DNA of 64,000 nt from G963662605 sp963667005 (GTDB lineage Bacteria; Bacteroidota; Ignavibacteria; Ignavibacteriales; Ignavibacteriaceae), in the NCBI GenBank assembly GCA_963667005.1, contig OY762937.1:1922001-1986000 (forward strand), in the 5' to 3' direction. Made by a program: the position numbers and the translations under genes. The notes under the pieces are model-generated. The model saw nothing but the letters and a program-made list of their open reading frames with translations. It was not told the origin of the DNA and did no database searches. Positions 7,883 to 16,529 of the stretch are shown in pieces (the stretch's first letter is position 1; each line of letters begins with the position of its first letter).

Positions 7883-9028
7883 TTATTCTAATGCAGCAGC
7901 AAGATCGGCAATAAGGTCATCAACATGTTCTAACCCGATAGATAATCTGATCGTGTCAGGGGTTATGCCGATGGCATCCAGCGCCTCTTTAGTATAACTC
8001 GCGTGGCTGATCTTCATCGGCTGCTCAATTCTTGAATCGGCTGATCCGAATGATGCTTTTTCACCGAATAATTTTGTTTTTGTCATAAGCGAATGCGTTA
8101 CATGATTATCTTTTGTTTTAATTGTAATAACGCCGGGACATATAGACATTTGCCGGCGAGCCAAATCATGCTGCGGATGTGATTCCAAAAAGGGGAAAAT
8201 GACTTTTCTTATTTCTTTTCGTGTTTCAAGATATGACGCAATTTCTTTAGCTGCGGCCTCCTGAGCTTTCATTCTGTAAATCAAGGTAGGTAAACCAAGC
8301 GATACTAAAAATGCTTCAAATGGTGCCTGAGCTCTTCCACCTGCGTTAGAAAAGAATCGCAGCTTCTTTCCCCAGCTTTTATCTTTTGCTACTACCGCTC
8401 CGGCAATGGTCGCACTGTGTCCGGAAATATACTTTGTGGCTGAAAATATTGAAAAATCCACTCCAAGGGTTAACGGTTTTTGTGATGCAAATGTAGCCAG
8501 ACTATTATCAATAGCTGCTAATGCCCCGTACTTATGAAACAGCTCAGCAAGCTTTTTTATATCAAGGATTTTTAAGCCGGGGTTCGTTGGTGATTCAAAT
8601 ATTGCCAAGGTAACTTTATGCGATTTGAGAAATTGCTCAACTGCCTCATAATTTGTCATATCCATGTAGGTAACCTGAATGCCGAATTTCTCTTTCAGCA
8701 GCTCCAGGGATCTGAATGTGCCTCCATAGCAATCTATTTCGGCAAGAACTGAATCTCCGGCCTTGAGTGTTGCATCAAACAGAAGAGAAACGGCTCCGAC
8801 TCCGGTAGAGGTGCAAACGGCAGATTGACCTTCTTCTGCTAACGCAAAAATTTCTTCCAGTGCGTTACGTGTCGGGTTTTCACTCCTCGAATACTCATAA
8901 ATCCGCTCACCGCTCTGTTTTTGCAGATCAAAAGTTGCGGTTTGATAAATCGGAATATGTGAAGCTCCAAACTGATCTTTTATTGAAGAATTCTCTGATA
9001 ATCTGGATAAAATTGTTTCAAGTTTCAT
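7883..9028 (-). CDS. Trans-sulfuration PLP enzyme, MetB-like (cystathionine gamma-synthase or related)
   Basis: This 381-residue cytoplasmic enzyme belongs to the Cys/Met-metabolism PLP family. The Y-S-R-S-x-N-P-T-R block (about 46-54), D-C-Y-G-G (99-103) and the PLP lysine K199 in S-A-T-K-Y-I-S-G-H-S are visible. Motifs and length resemble MetB, which joins an activated homoserine to cysteine to make cystathionine in methionine synthesis. Closely related enzymes (cystathionine gamma-lyase, O-acylhomoserine sulfhydrylase) share these motifs, so the exact reaction is uncertain. No other methionine gene is adjacent. It is transcribed alone, divergent from the endonuclease pair. Confidence 0.85.
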   Translation of the reverse strand: MKLETILSRLSENSSIKDQFGASHIPIYQTATFDLQKQSGERIYEYSRSENPTRNALEEIFALAEEGQSAVCTSTGVGAVSLLFDATLKAGDSVLAEIDCYGGTFRSLELLKEKFGIQVTYMDMTNYEAVEQFLKSHKVTLAIFESPTNPGLKILDIKKLAELFHKYGALAAIDNSLATFASQKPLTLGVDFSIFSATKYISGHSATIAGAVVAKDKSWGKKLRFFSNAGGRAQAPFEAFLVSLGLPTLIYRMKAQEAAAKEIASYLETRKEIRKVIFPFLESHPQHDLARRQMSICPGVITIKTKDNHVTHSLMTKTKLFGEKASFGSADSRIEQPMKISHASYTKEALDAIGITPDTIRLSIGLEHVDDLIADLAAALE

Positions 9029-9284
9029 CGGTGAACCATTTTGTAATGTAAAGGCAATTAAATAATGCTGAATTTACGAATAAACGATTAATAAAGCCTA
9101 AAATTAAAGATTTTTAAATATAGAAGACAAAGATTGGAAAACGGAGCTTTTTTGCAATACACGCTTTGCAGGGGTGAATATTTAGTTAGTTTGTTATGAA
9201 AAGAAATAGTATAATTAACATCCACTTTATGTATAATCTGGATAATCTGTCATTAATCAGTTGAAAAATTTAATAGGCTATTTG

Positions 9285-10733
9285 ATGAGAAAAATTCTTT
9301 ACTTTTTCCCGGTTCTATTCAGCGTTCTGATTTTGGTAAATAACGGCGCTGCTCAGACGGTAACGTCAGAGATGAATTCTACCACTTTAGTTGCACAAGG
9401 TGATAATAATACTTTACTGTCCCCAAAAGCAGATTACTACGCAGGTGTTTATAAAATCACCGGTGCAGCATTGCGCACAGCTTTGCATGATCTTATTAAG
9501 GGACATACTTCGGTGGGATATTCCGGGCTATGGACAGCATATAAAACAACCGATGTAAAACCGAACGGTAAAATATGGGATATATATTCTGACGTCCCCG
9601 GTGGAACACCTCCTTACGAATACACACCTGGCACAAACCAATGCGGCAATTATTCCGGTGAAGGCTCGTGCTATAATAGAGAACATACCTGGTGCCAAAG
9701 CTGGATGGGAAGCACAGAACCCGCGAGTTCTGATTTGTTTCATATCTATCCTACAGACGGCTATGTGAATGGTCGAAGAAGTAATTACAATTATGGAACG
9801 GTTTCCGCTCCAACTTGGACTTCAAAAAACGGCTCAAAACTTGGTCCGTGCACATATCCCGGCTTTTCGGGGACTGCCTTTGAACCGATTGACGAATATA
9901 AAGGCGATTTAGCTAGATCGGCTTTCTATTTTTCATGCCGGTATTATACAGAAGATGGTGCTTTTTCAACAAGCGACGGAACAAATAAATCGGACTTGTT
10001 AACCTGGTACGCAAATATGCTATATGACTGGAGTGTTAAAGACACGGTTAGTGCGAAAGAAAAATCCAGAAACGATCTGGCTTATGGTTTTCAGAAAAAC
10101 CGGAATCCATTTATCGATCATCCTGAATTCGCGGCTGAAATCTGGAAATCGACAATGGCTCCTTCAGTAGTGTCAGTTACTCAGTCCGGCAGTAATGCAA
10201 TTGTTATTGATTTTTCTCGTTTGCTCGACTCGACATCAGCAAAAGCGGTTGAGAATTACGTATCAACTGTAACTCCCTCGTCAGTACAATGGGGCGTAAA
10301 TAATGATTATTCAAAAGTGCTGGTTACATATCCGGCATTAGCAACAGGTACCGATTATTCAGTACGGTTGAAGAGTTTCAAAAGTATCAACGCCATTGCA
10401 ATGAACGATACTACAATTTCATTCCACACTTCGGGTGTCTCGGCTATTACTGAGCAGGCGAAAGTACCTACTACATTCAGTTTGAAGCAAAATTTCCCGA
10501 ATCCCTTCAATCCTTCTACTGAAATTCAGTTTGGTTTGCAGGAAGCCGGAAATGTAACATTGCGTATTTATGACATTCTCGGAAATTTGGTAAATGAACT
10601 TGTAAACCAAAGAATGGCCGCTGGAACACACACAGTTTCATTCACTGCCGACAACTTGAGCGCGGGTGTTTATTATTACCGGTTACAGGTTGGTAACGAA
10701 ACCCAGACCAAAAAGATGGTTTTGATGAAATAA
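9285..10733 (+). CDS. Secreted endonuclease I family nuclease with type IX secretion sorting domain (copy 1)
   Basis: This exported DNase/RNase is related to EndA/NucM/Vvn. The ATG at 9285 begins a typical signal peptide (MRKILYFF..., ending G-A-A-Q); an in-frame TTG at 9261 is less likely. The endonuclease I domain spans about 45-290 and contains N-R-E-H-T-W, whose Glu and His (about 133-134) correspond to the metal ligand and general base, and R-R-S-N (Asn about 167), the second metal ligand. A linker domain (about 290-395) is followed by an 80-residue Por sorting domain with F-P-N-P-F-N-P-S-T-E-I. It should be secreted and surface-attached or released, degrading environmental DNA. It is the upstream half of a tandem duplication with 10965-12404. 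Confidence 0.92.
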   Translation: MRKILYFFPVLFSVLILVNNGAAQTVTSEMNSTTLVAQGDNNTLLSPKADYYAGVYKITGAALRTALHDLIKGHTSVGYSGLWTAYKTTDVKPNGKIWDIYSDVPGGTPPYEYTPGTNQCGNYSGEGSCYNREHTWCQSWMGSTEPASSDLFHIYPTDGYVNGRRSNYNYGTVSAPTWTSKNGSKLGPCTYPGFSGTAFEPIDEYKGDLARSAFYFSCRYYTEDGAFSTSDGTNKSDLLTWYANMLYDWSVKDTVSAKEKSRNDLAYGFQKNRNPFIDHPEFAAEIWKSTMAPSVVSVTQSGSNAIVIDFSRLLDSTSAKAVENYVSTVTPSSVQWGVNNDYSKVLVTYPALATGTDYSVRLKSFKSINAIAMNDTTISFHTSGVSAITEQAKVPTTFSLKQNFPNPFNPSTEIQFGLQEAGNVTLRIYDILGNLVNELVNQRMAAGTHTVSFTADNLSAGVYYYRLQVGNETQTKKMVLMK

Positions 10734-10762
10734 TTGAATCCCGGTTTTGCTTTTTTCAGATT

Positions 10763-10794
10763 AAAACTCATCCCTCCGGGATGAGTTTTGTTTT
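10763..10794 (+). terminator. Rho-independent terminator after endonuclease copy 1
   Basis: A perfect 12-bp stem (10763-10774 with 10778-10789) with a 3-base loop is followed by G-T-T-T-T. The stem sequence is identical to that of the terminator after copy 2. Confidence 0.85.
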
Positions 10795-10964
10795 AAAAAG
10801 TTCTACAGCAAAAATATGTCTGATTATTAAAAAAAAATTAGAATAATATTTCCGATTGTAGTATACTTAATGTGGGACTTTTTAGAATTTCTTCAAATCT
10901 CCCGAATTACTTAATACAAAATAGAAAATTAGGATATGACCGAATGAGATACCAGCTTCATTCC

Positions 10965-12404
10965 ATGACAAAAATTGCGTTACTAGTAATACTGATACTA
11001 AGCAGCCGGTTTTCTGGCTTGCACGCTCAAACAATCACTGCCGAGTCTAACAACTCCGTTCTTGTAGCTCAGGCAGATAACAATATCACTGCTCCGCAAG
11101 CAGATTATTATGCAGGCGTTTACAAATTGACCGGACTTGCACTCCGTACTGCCTTGCACAGCCTTATCACAGGACATACGGTTATAAGTTATGATGGTCT
11201 TTATACTGCTTTCCCGACCACCGATGCCAAGCCGAATAATATCGTATGGGATATATATTCAGACGTTCCCGGTGGAACTCCGGCTTACACATTTACGCAT
11301 GGATCAAAAAAATGCGGATCTTATAAAACAGAAGCAGATTGTTATAACCGCGAGCATTCATGGTGCGATAGCTGGCTTGGTGAGACTAATCCGGCCCGTT
11401 CGGATTTATTCCACATGTATCCGACTGATGGATATGTGAACAACCGTAGAAGTAATTATACATTCGGTACTGTTTCATCACCGACCTGGACATCAACCAA
11501 TGGAAGCAAACTTGGCTCAAACACCTATCCCGGATTTAGCGGAACCGTATTTGAACCCATTGATGAATATAAAGGAGATTTAGCCCGCTCTGCTTTCTAT
11601 ATGTCAACCCGCTATTATAAAGAAGACGGTTCGTGGGGAACAAGCAATGGAACAAATAAATCCGAGATACTTGCATGGTATTCCAATCTCTTATATGACT
11701 GGAGTGTAAAAGATACCGTAAGCACAAAAGAGATTAACCGAAACAACGCTATTTATACATTCCAGAAAAACCGGAATCCGTTTATTGATCATCCGGAATT
11801 TGCTGCTGAAATTTGGAAGCCGACCATGGCGCCATCAGTTGTTTCCGTAACCATGTCCGGCACTAATGCAATTGTTATTGATTTCTCCAGACTGCTTGAT
11901 GAAACTTCAGCTAATGCTGTCGCAAATTACGTTTCGACTGTTACTCCTTCTTCAGTGCAGTGGGGAGTTAATAATGATTATTCAAAAGTACTTGTCACAT
12001 ACCCGGCATTGGCTTCAGGCACGACATACTCGTTGCAGTTAAAGAACTTCAAGAGTATTAATGCAATTGCAATGAACGATACTACAGTCTCATTCCGCAC
12101 TTCGGGACTTGCTGCTGTAACCGAACAAACAAAAACACCGGTTAACTTCAATTTAAAGCAAAACTACCCCAATCCGTTCAACCCCTCAACGGAAATCAGT
12201 TTCGAATTGAAAGAAGCAGGCAACGTATCACTACGTGTTTATGATGTTCTCGGAAATCTTGTTAACGAAATTGCCAACGGCAGAATGTCGCAGGGTATCC
12301 ATAAAATTACTTTTCACGCGAATGGTTTAAGTGCAGGCATTTATTACTATAAATTGCAGGCTGGCAATGAAGCTCAAACTAAGAAAATGATATTAATGAA
12401 GTAA
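10965..12404 (+). CDS. Secreted endonuclease I family nuclease with type IX secretion sorting domain (copy 2)
   Basis: This is a close paralogue of the preceding nuclease, with the same domain order. Signal peptide: the ATG at 10965 gives M-T-K-I-A-L-L; in-frame ATG 10944 and GTG 10872 are alternatives. The endonuclease I domain keeps N-R-E-H-S-W and R-R-S-N, and the C-terminal Por sorting domain has Y-P-N-P-F-N-P-S-T-E-I. Long identical protein stretches in the linker domain show recent duplication, although the DNA has drifted at silent sites. Both copies keep the catalytic residues, so both are probably active. The gene has its own terminator, and the intergenic region may hold its own promoter, so the two are not necessarily one operon. 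Confidence 0.91.
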   Translation: MTKIALLVILILSSRFSGLHAQTITAESNNSVLVAQADNNITAPQADYYAGVYKLTGLALRTALHSLITGHTVISYDGLYTAFPTTDAKPNNIVWDIYSDVPGGTPAYTFTHGSKKCGSYKTEADCYNREHSWCDSWLGETNPARSDLFHMYPTDGYVNNRRSNYTFGTVSSPTWTSTNGSKLGSNTYPGFSGTVFEPIDEYKGDLARSAFYMSTRYYKEDGSWGTSNGTNKSEILAWYSNLLYDWSVKDTVSTKEINRNNAIYTFQKNRNPFIDHPEFAAEIWKPTMAPSVVSVTMSGTNAIVIDFSRLLDETSANAVANYVSTVTPSSVQWGVNNDYSKVLVTYPALASGTTYSLQLKNFKSINAIAMNDTTVSFRTSGLAAVTEQTKTPVNFNLKQNYPNPFNPSTEISFELKEAGNVSLRVYDVLGNLVNEIANGRMSQGIHKITFHANGLSAGIYYYKLQAGNEAQTKKMILMK

Positions 12405-12434
12405 TCATCCTCAATATTTAAATATTGTTAACTT

Positions 12435-12465
12435 AAAACTCATCCCGAAGGGATGAGTTTTTTAT
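12435..12465 (+). terminator. Rho-independent terminator after endonuclease copy 2
   Basis: A 12-bp stem (12435-12446 with 12450-12461) with a GAA loop is followed by a T-rich tract. The stem is identical to that at 10763-10789; only the loop differs. Confidence 0.87.
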
Positions 12466-12524
12466 TTTAAATGAGTCAGAAAATAAATTATCTGCCATTT
12501 AACCGCATAAACAGCCGTTCTGAA

Positions 12525-12555
12525 TTGAGTGCCCAGCTAAAATTCCGTATATTTG
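12525..12555 (+). promoter_or_regulatory. Bacteroidetes-type promoter upstream of uxuA
   Basis: TTG (12525-12527), a 20-bp spacer and a perfect TAnnTTTG box (12548-12555, TATATTTG) precede uxuA. A classical TTGACA at 12574-12579 with a poor -10 is an alternative. The same TATATTTGTA string occurs before the gene at 16530. Confidence 0.5.
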
Positions 12556-12622
12556 TATGTTCAAAATTGAAATTTGACACGATAATTTTCATCAGAGTAA
12601 ATTTGTAAAAAAAGGATATTAC

Positions 12623-13843
12623 ATGGGAATGGAACAAACATGGCGGTGGTACGGCCCAAACGACCCCGTTACATTGACAGATATTAGACAGGCAGGCGCG
12701 ACAGGGATTGTAAATGCTTTGCAAGAAGTGCCTATTGGAGAAGTCTGGACCGTTGAAGATCTTGAAAAGCGCAAAAGAATGATTGAATGGGATTTTTCGA
12801 AAAAGGTACCGAGAAGAAGAGGACTCACCTGGAGCGTTATCGAAAGTATTCCTGTTCACGAAGATATCAAACTTGGCAGACCGACGCGCGATATGTGGAT
12901 TGAAAAATATAAACAATCAATACAGAATGTCGGCTGGGTAGGTATTCCAACGATTTGCTATAACTTCATGCCGGTTGTGGATTGGACAAGAACAAATCTT
13001 GAAATGGAGTTGGAAGACGGAGCTAAAGCTCTGTGTTTTGATATCATTGAGTTCGCAGCATTCGATATATTTATGCTGCAACGACCGGATGCAGAAAAAG
13101 ATTACACCGAAGATATTATTGAAGAAGCAAAGCAGAAGATTGAATCCATTTCAAGCGAAGAGCGTTATATTCTTCAAAAAAATATCATTGCCGGACTTCC
13201 GGGTGGTCAGGAAGGTTATTCTCTTGAGCAATTCAGAGATAAACTGAACGAGTACAAAGATATTGATGCGGCTACCTACCGTGAAAATTTGGCGTACTTC
13301 CTTCGTGCAATCATACCTGTTGCTGAAGCTTCAGGCGTTCGTATGGCAATCCATCCAGATGATCCTCCGTTCTCATTGTTCGGTCTGCCGCGCGTGGTGA
13401 GCACCGAAGAGGATTTGGCATATATTCTTAATGTTCACGATTCTACGAGTAATGGATTAACACTATGCTGCGGTTCGCTGGGTGTACGCCCTGATAACGA
13501 TCTTGTCGGTATCATCGAGCGTTACGGCAACAAGATTAATTTTGTGCATTTGAGAAGCACACAACGTGACGGAAGAACCAGTTTTCACGAGGCCAGTCAC
13601 TTGAGGGGCGATGTTGATATGTACGGAGTTATGGTTGCTCTTCTGAAAGAGCAGAAGAAGCGCCACGCAATGAACCGTTTTGATGAGATCATCCCGATGC
13701 GTGCCGATCACGGTCATACGCTGCTTGATGACTTGAAAAAGAAAACCAATCCCGGTTATTCTGCTATCGGTCTTTTACGCGGCATGGCTGAATTGCGCGG
13801 TCTGGAGATGGGAATTGAAAGAAGCGGTGTTATTTATAGTTAG
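12623..13843 (+). CDS. uxuA: Mannonate dehydratase
   Basis: UxuA removes water from D-mannonate to give 2-keto-3-deoxy-D-gluconate in the cytoplasmic pathway for glucuronate and other hexuronates. The 406-residue length and the N-terminal W-R-W-Y-G-P-N-D-P-V block, G-I-V-N-A-L, the H-P-D-D-P-P metal-site motif, the C-C-G-S-L-G motif and H-L-R-S-T are characteristic of this TIM-barrel family. AAAGGA before the ATG supports the start. No uxaC, uxuB, kdgK or kdgA is nearby. It lies near an MFS transporter and two secreted pectate lyases, which suits a role in using uronates released from polymers. A strong bidirectional terminator follows. Confidence 0.95.
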   Translation: MGMEQTWRWYGPNDPVTLTDIRQAGATGIVNALQEVPIGEVWTVEDLEKRKRMIEWDFSKKVPRRRGLTWSVIESIPVHEDIKLGRPTRDMWIEKYKQSIQNVGWVGIPTICYNFMPVVDWTRTNLEMELEDGAKALCFDIIEFAAFDIFMLQRPDAEKDYTEDIIEEAKQKIESISSEERYILQKNIIAGLPGGQEGYSLEQFRDKLNEYKDIDAATYRENLAYFLRAIIPVAEASGVRMAIHPDDPPFSLFGLPRVVSTEEDLAYILNVHDSTSNGLTLCCGSLGVRPDNDLVGIIERYGNKINFVHLRSTQRDGRTSFHEASHLRGDVDMYGVMVALLKEQKKRHAMNRFDEIIPMRADHGHTLLDDLKKKTNPGYSAIGLLRGMAELRGLEMGIERSGVIYS

Positions 13844-13854
13844 GCTTAATTGCT

Positions 13855-13892
13855 AAAGAAAAAAGGGAGAGCGGCTGCTCTCCCTTTTTTTT
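13855..13892. terminator. Bidirectional Rho-independent terminator
   Basis: A 12-bp stem (13861-13872 with 13877-13888) with a 4-base loop has an A-rich left flank and a T-tract on the right. It sits between convergent uxuA and the lipoprotein gene. Confidence 0.9.
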
Positions 13893-13896
13893 GATG

Positions 13897-14760
13897 TTAA
13901 TTTCCTATACTGCCTGTTTCTGCATCGGCGTAGTACGTTTTCCCGCCTACTTTGATTTTTAGCGAGTCACCGAATTCTATAGTAAAATCACGGTCAATCG
14001 TTTTTTCATTATATGAAGTTCCTTTGAGGAATGTAACGAAGGCGTGATAGTGTCCGTTTACGGTTCCTGATAGCTTTTTATGCCAGTTTAATCCACTACC
14101 GCGCGGTCCGGTGACATTAACAAAATTCACCGTTAACGAACCATCCAGGGTACGTTTACTTGTAGCACGCGTGACAGTGTCCGTAAATGTGCGAGTATAA
14201 GGTTCCGTAGTGTTAATTGTAACCACATCGGTATTAGTTCCTGCGCCTGTCCATTTTGCTGTTAAGGACTTTAATGCATGCGAAAGCCATGCGTTTGAAA
14301 AACTTTCGCTTCCGCTGACAATTTCGTGATGTATAGTATAGGCTGTATCGGAATTGGTGATATAGCGTTTTTGAAAAGTCCCGTTTTTATTGAGGAATTG
14401 GTGTTTATAAACCCTCGAATATTGAGTTGCCCAGGTCACACCTGATTTGTTCCTACTTAACGAGTCTGTCCACCAGCCCGTCACCGAATCATAAGATGCA
14501 ATAAATGTTTGGGTCTGGTAGCTATCAGCTAAGGTTTTAGCCTGAATACCGGTGTTTGTTGGAGTATTAAGTAAATCTTGTACCTGATCGAGCAAACCGC
14601 CGTTATTTGTGGCAATTGCTCCTGCGATACTTACAGCGGCATCGTCAGTAGCCTGGCTATCCTGTGCAGTGCTTTGGATAGAATTTTCCTTAGAGCATCC
14701 TCCGATGATCGTCAAAAACATGAAAAAGAAAATAGCAATAATATAGCTTCGTGTCTTCAT
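13897..14760 (-). CDS. Lipoprotein of unknown function
   Basis: This predicted lipoprotein has about 287 residues. The ATG at 14760 is chosen because GAGGT stands eight bases before it and it starts the signal peptide M-K-T-R-S-Y-I-I-A-I directly, with lipobox I-G-G-C; a longer in-frame start at 14802 would add a polar extension. The mature part begins with a polar Gln/Asp/Ser segment, then a beta-rich region with many Thr, Ser and aromatic residues, including several T-[WY]-x-T-Q and R-D-F-T-I-E-F segments. I recognise no domain. It is monocistronic and divergent from the MFS transporter. It is probably anchored in the outer membrane, but nothing indicates its role. Confidence 0.75.
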   Translation of the reverse strand: MKTRSYIIAIFFFMFLTIIGGCSKENSIQSTAQDSQATDDAAVSIAGAIATNNGGLLDQVQDLLNTPTNTGIQAKTLADSYQTQTFIASYDSVTGWWTDSLSRNKSGVTWATQYSRVYKHQFLNKNGTFQKRYITNSDTAYTIHHEIVSGSESFSNAWLSHALKSLTAKWTGAGTNTDVVTINTTEPYTRTFTDTVTRATSKRTLDGSLTVNFVNVTGPRGSGLNWHKKLSGTVNGHYHAFVTFLKGTSYNEKTIDRDFTIEFGDSLKIKVGGKTYYADAETGSIGN

Positions 14761-14933
14761 ATGTACCTCAACCTTTTCATAAAGAAATATTGTGATTAGC
14801 AATTTGACATTAAAAACTATTAAGTGGTTTAAAATATTTCCTGTGACTAAAAAACATCAATTTTGCTTATATTTTAGGCTTAAATCTAGTATAAATTACT
14901 ATTTCCATTTGAATTATATCGCTAGGAATCGTT

Positions 14934-16322
14934 ATGGCTGAAAATTTAGATAATCAAAAGAAAAGTGTTTGGCAGCAAACTCTCTCTGAAGTTACACAAC
15001 CATTCATTGATCTGGTTAAAGCTCCGCGAGTATTGTGGGGTTTGAATGTAACCTACTTTTTGGAGGGACTTACCTATTTCGGGGTTGTTGGACTTCTGGC
15101 AATCTTTTTTAATGATTATATAAAGCTTAACGATATTGATGCCGGACATATGGTCGGCGTATTAACCGCGGGTATAACATTGAGCATGTTGTTTCTCGGT
15201 GCAACGGTGGACATTATCGGTCTGCGTAAGTCGTTAATCGTATCACTTATGGCAATGTTGATAGGAAGAGTGTTGCTAACTCTCAGTCCTTCACTTTCTG
15301 CCGCAACAGGTATGTGGTCCGGTTCGCACCTAATCGCCATGTTTGGCATATTAGGTATTGTATTGGGTTATGGTATCTATCAACCGGCATGCTACGCAGG
15401 AGTAAAAAGATTTACAACTGAAAAGACATCCGCGATGGGTTACGCGATGTTATATGCCCTGATGAATCTGGGCGGATTCTTACCGGGTCTGATTTCTCCT
15501 CCGGTCAGAAAAAGTTTTGGTATTACCGGTGTGTTCTGGGTATACGTCGCCTTGACGGTCGTTGGTATACTTTCAGTGATGTTTATATTATCGAAAAAGA
15601 CCATTGCTCTGGCAGAACAAAAACTGAGTGCTGAAAAGCAGGCAGAAGTGGCGGAAGAGAACGATATGCCGCTCAAAGAAAAAATGATTTACTATTACAA
15701 AAACTTCCCGCTGAGAGATGCACGCTTTTTATATTTTATTTTCATTCTGATTTTTGTTCAAACGCTTTTTGCTCATAACTGGCTGACATTACCGCAGTAC
15801 TGCTCACGCGCATTTACCGGCGTTGTTCAGGATAATTATGAGTTCTTCGTCAACTTCAATCCGATTCTCATTTTCATCCTTACTCCGGCAGTAGCTGCTT
15901 TAACGGCTGAAAAAGATGCTTACAAAATGATGATTCTCGGAACATTCGTCATGGCATCTCCGACATTTTTACTCGCTCTTGGACCAAACATTATTACACT
16001 CTTTGCATTTCTCATTCTCATGACCATCGGTGAAGCTATGTGGCAGCCGCGCTTTTTACAATGGGTTGCTGAAATCGCTCCTAAGGGTATGACCGGTATC
16101 TATATGGGCATCGGGCAATTCCCATGGTTCCTGACTAAAGTTATTACCTCATTGTATTCCGGTTGGTTTCTCATGAATTATTGCCCGGAAAAAACCGCTC
16201 CGGCAAACATGCACACAGAAATGATGTGGTTTATCTATGGATGTATTGCAATTGTCAGTCCGATTGGATTGCTGCTTGCAAAACCGTGGATGGTAAAAGG
16301 TTTTAAAACGAAAGCAGAGTAG
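14934..16322 (+). CDS. Major facilitator superfamily transporter
   Basis: This 462-residue inner-membrane transporter has about twelve hydrophobic segments, a central cytoplasmic loop near residues 220-255 rich in charged residues, and short polar ends. The arrangement resembles the peptide/nitrate-type (POT-like) branch of MFS, but I do not see a decisive POT signature, so the substrate is unknown. An AGGA site before the ATG supports the start. Position between uxuA and the pectate lyases makes sugar acids or oligosaccharides possible substrates, but this is inference from context alone. Confidence 0.8.
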   Translation: MAENLDNQKKSVWQQTLSEVTQPFIDLVKAPRVLWGLNVTYFLEGLTYFGVVGLLAIFFNDYIKLNDIDAGHMVGVLTAGITLSMLFLGATVDIIGLRKSLIVSLMAMLIGRVLLTLSPSLSAATGMWSGSHLIAMFGILGIVLGYGIYQPACYAGVKRFTTEKTSAMGYAMLYALMNLGGFLPGLISPPVRKSFGITGVFWVYVALTVVGILSVMFILSKKTIALAEQKLSAEKQAEVAEENDMPLKEKMIYYYKNFPLRDARFLYFIFILIFVQTLFAHNWLTLPQYCSRAFTGVVQDNYEFFVNFNPILIFILTPAVAALTAEKDAYKMMILGTFVMASPTFLLALGPNIITLFAFLILMTIGEAMWQPRFLQWVAEIAPKGMTGIYMGIGQFPWFLTKVITSLYSGWFLMNYCPEKTAPANMHTEMMWFIYGCIAIVSPIGLLLAKPWMVKGFKTKAE

Positions 16323-16390
16323 TGGGTTTAGAATTGCTTTAGAAGTTGCCGAAACGAAAAAGATGCTATTACTCAAGTAATTTAGTAGAA

Positions 16391-16425
16391 AAATCCCTTC
16401 CTTGTTTAACGAAGGGATTTTTTTT
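16391..16425 (+). terminator. Rho-independent terminator after the MFS gene
   Basis: A 10-bp stem (16391-16400 with 16411-16420), a 10-base loop and a T-run follow the MFS gene. Confidence 0.8.
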
Positions 16426-16481
16426 ATTATGGTAATGGTTTACTCAATCCTTTACGGGTAGGGCATAACCTAAAATTCAGC

Positions 16482-16489
16482 TATATTTG
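16482..16489 (+). promoter_or_regulatory. TAnnTTTG promoter box
   Basis: TATATTTG, followed by TA, is a perfect -7 type box 41 bases before the ATG at 16530 and matches the one before uxuA. No clear TTTG lies 19-21 bp upstream, so the call is partial. Confidence 0.4.
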
Positions 16490-16529
16490 TAATAGTACTT
16501 TTTGAAGATCATCTTTTGCTGTAAAGAAA

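Noticed and set aside
12488..12916. Minus-strand open frame of 142 codons
   Set aside because: It covers the promoter and conserved start of uxuA; no signal of a real protein.
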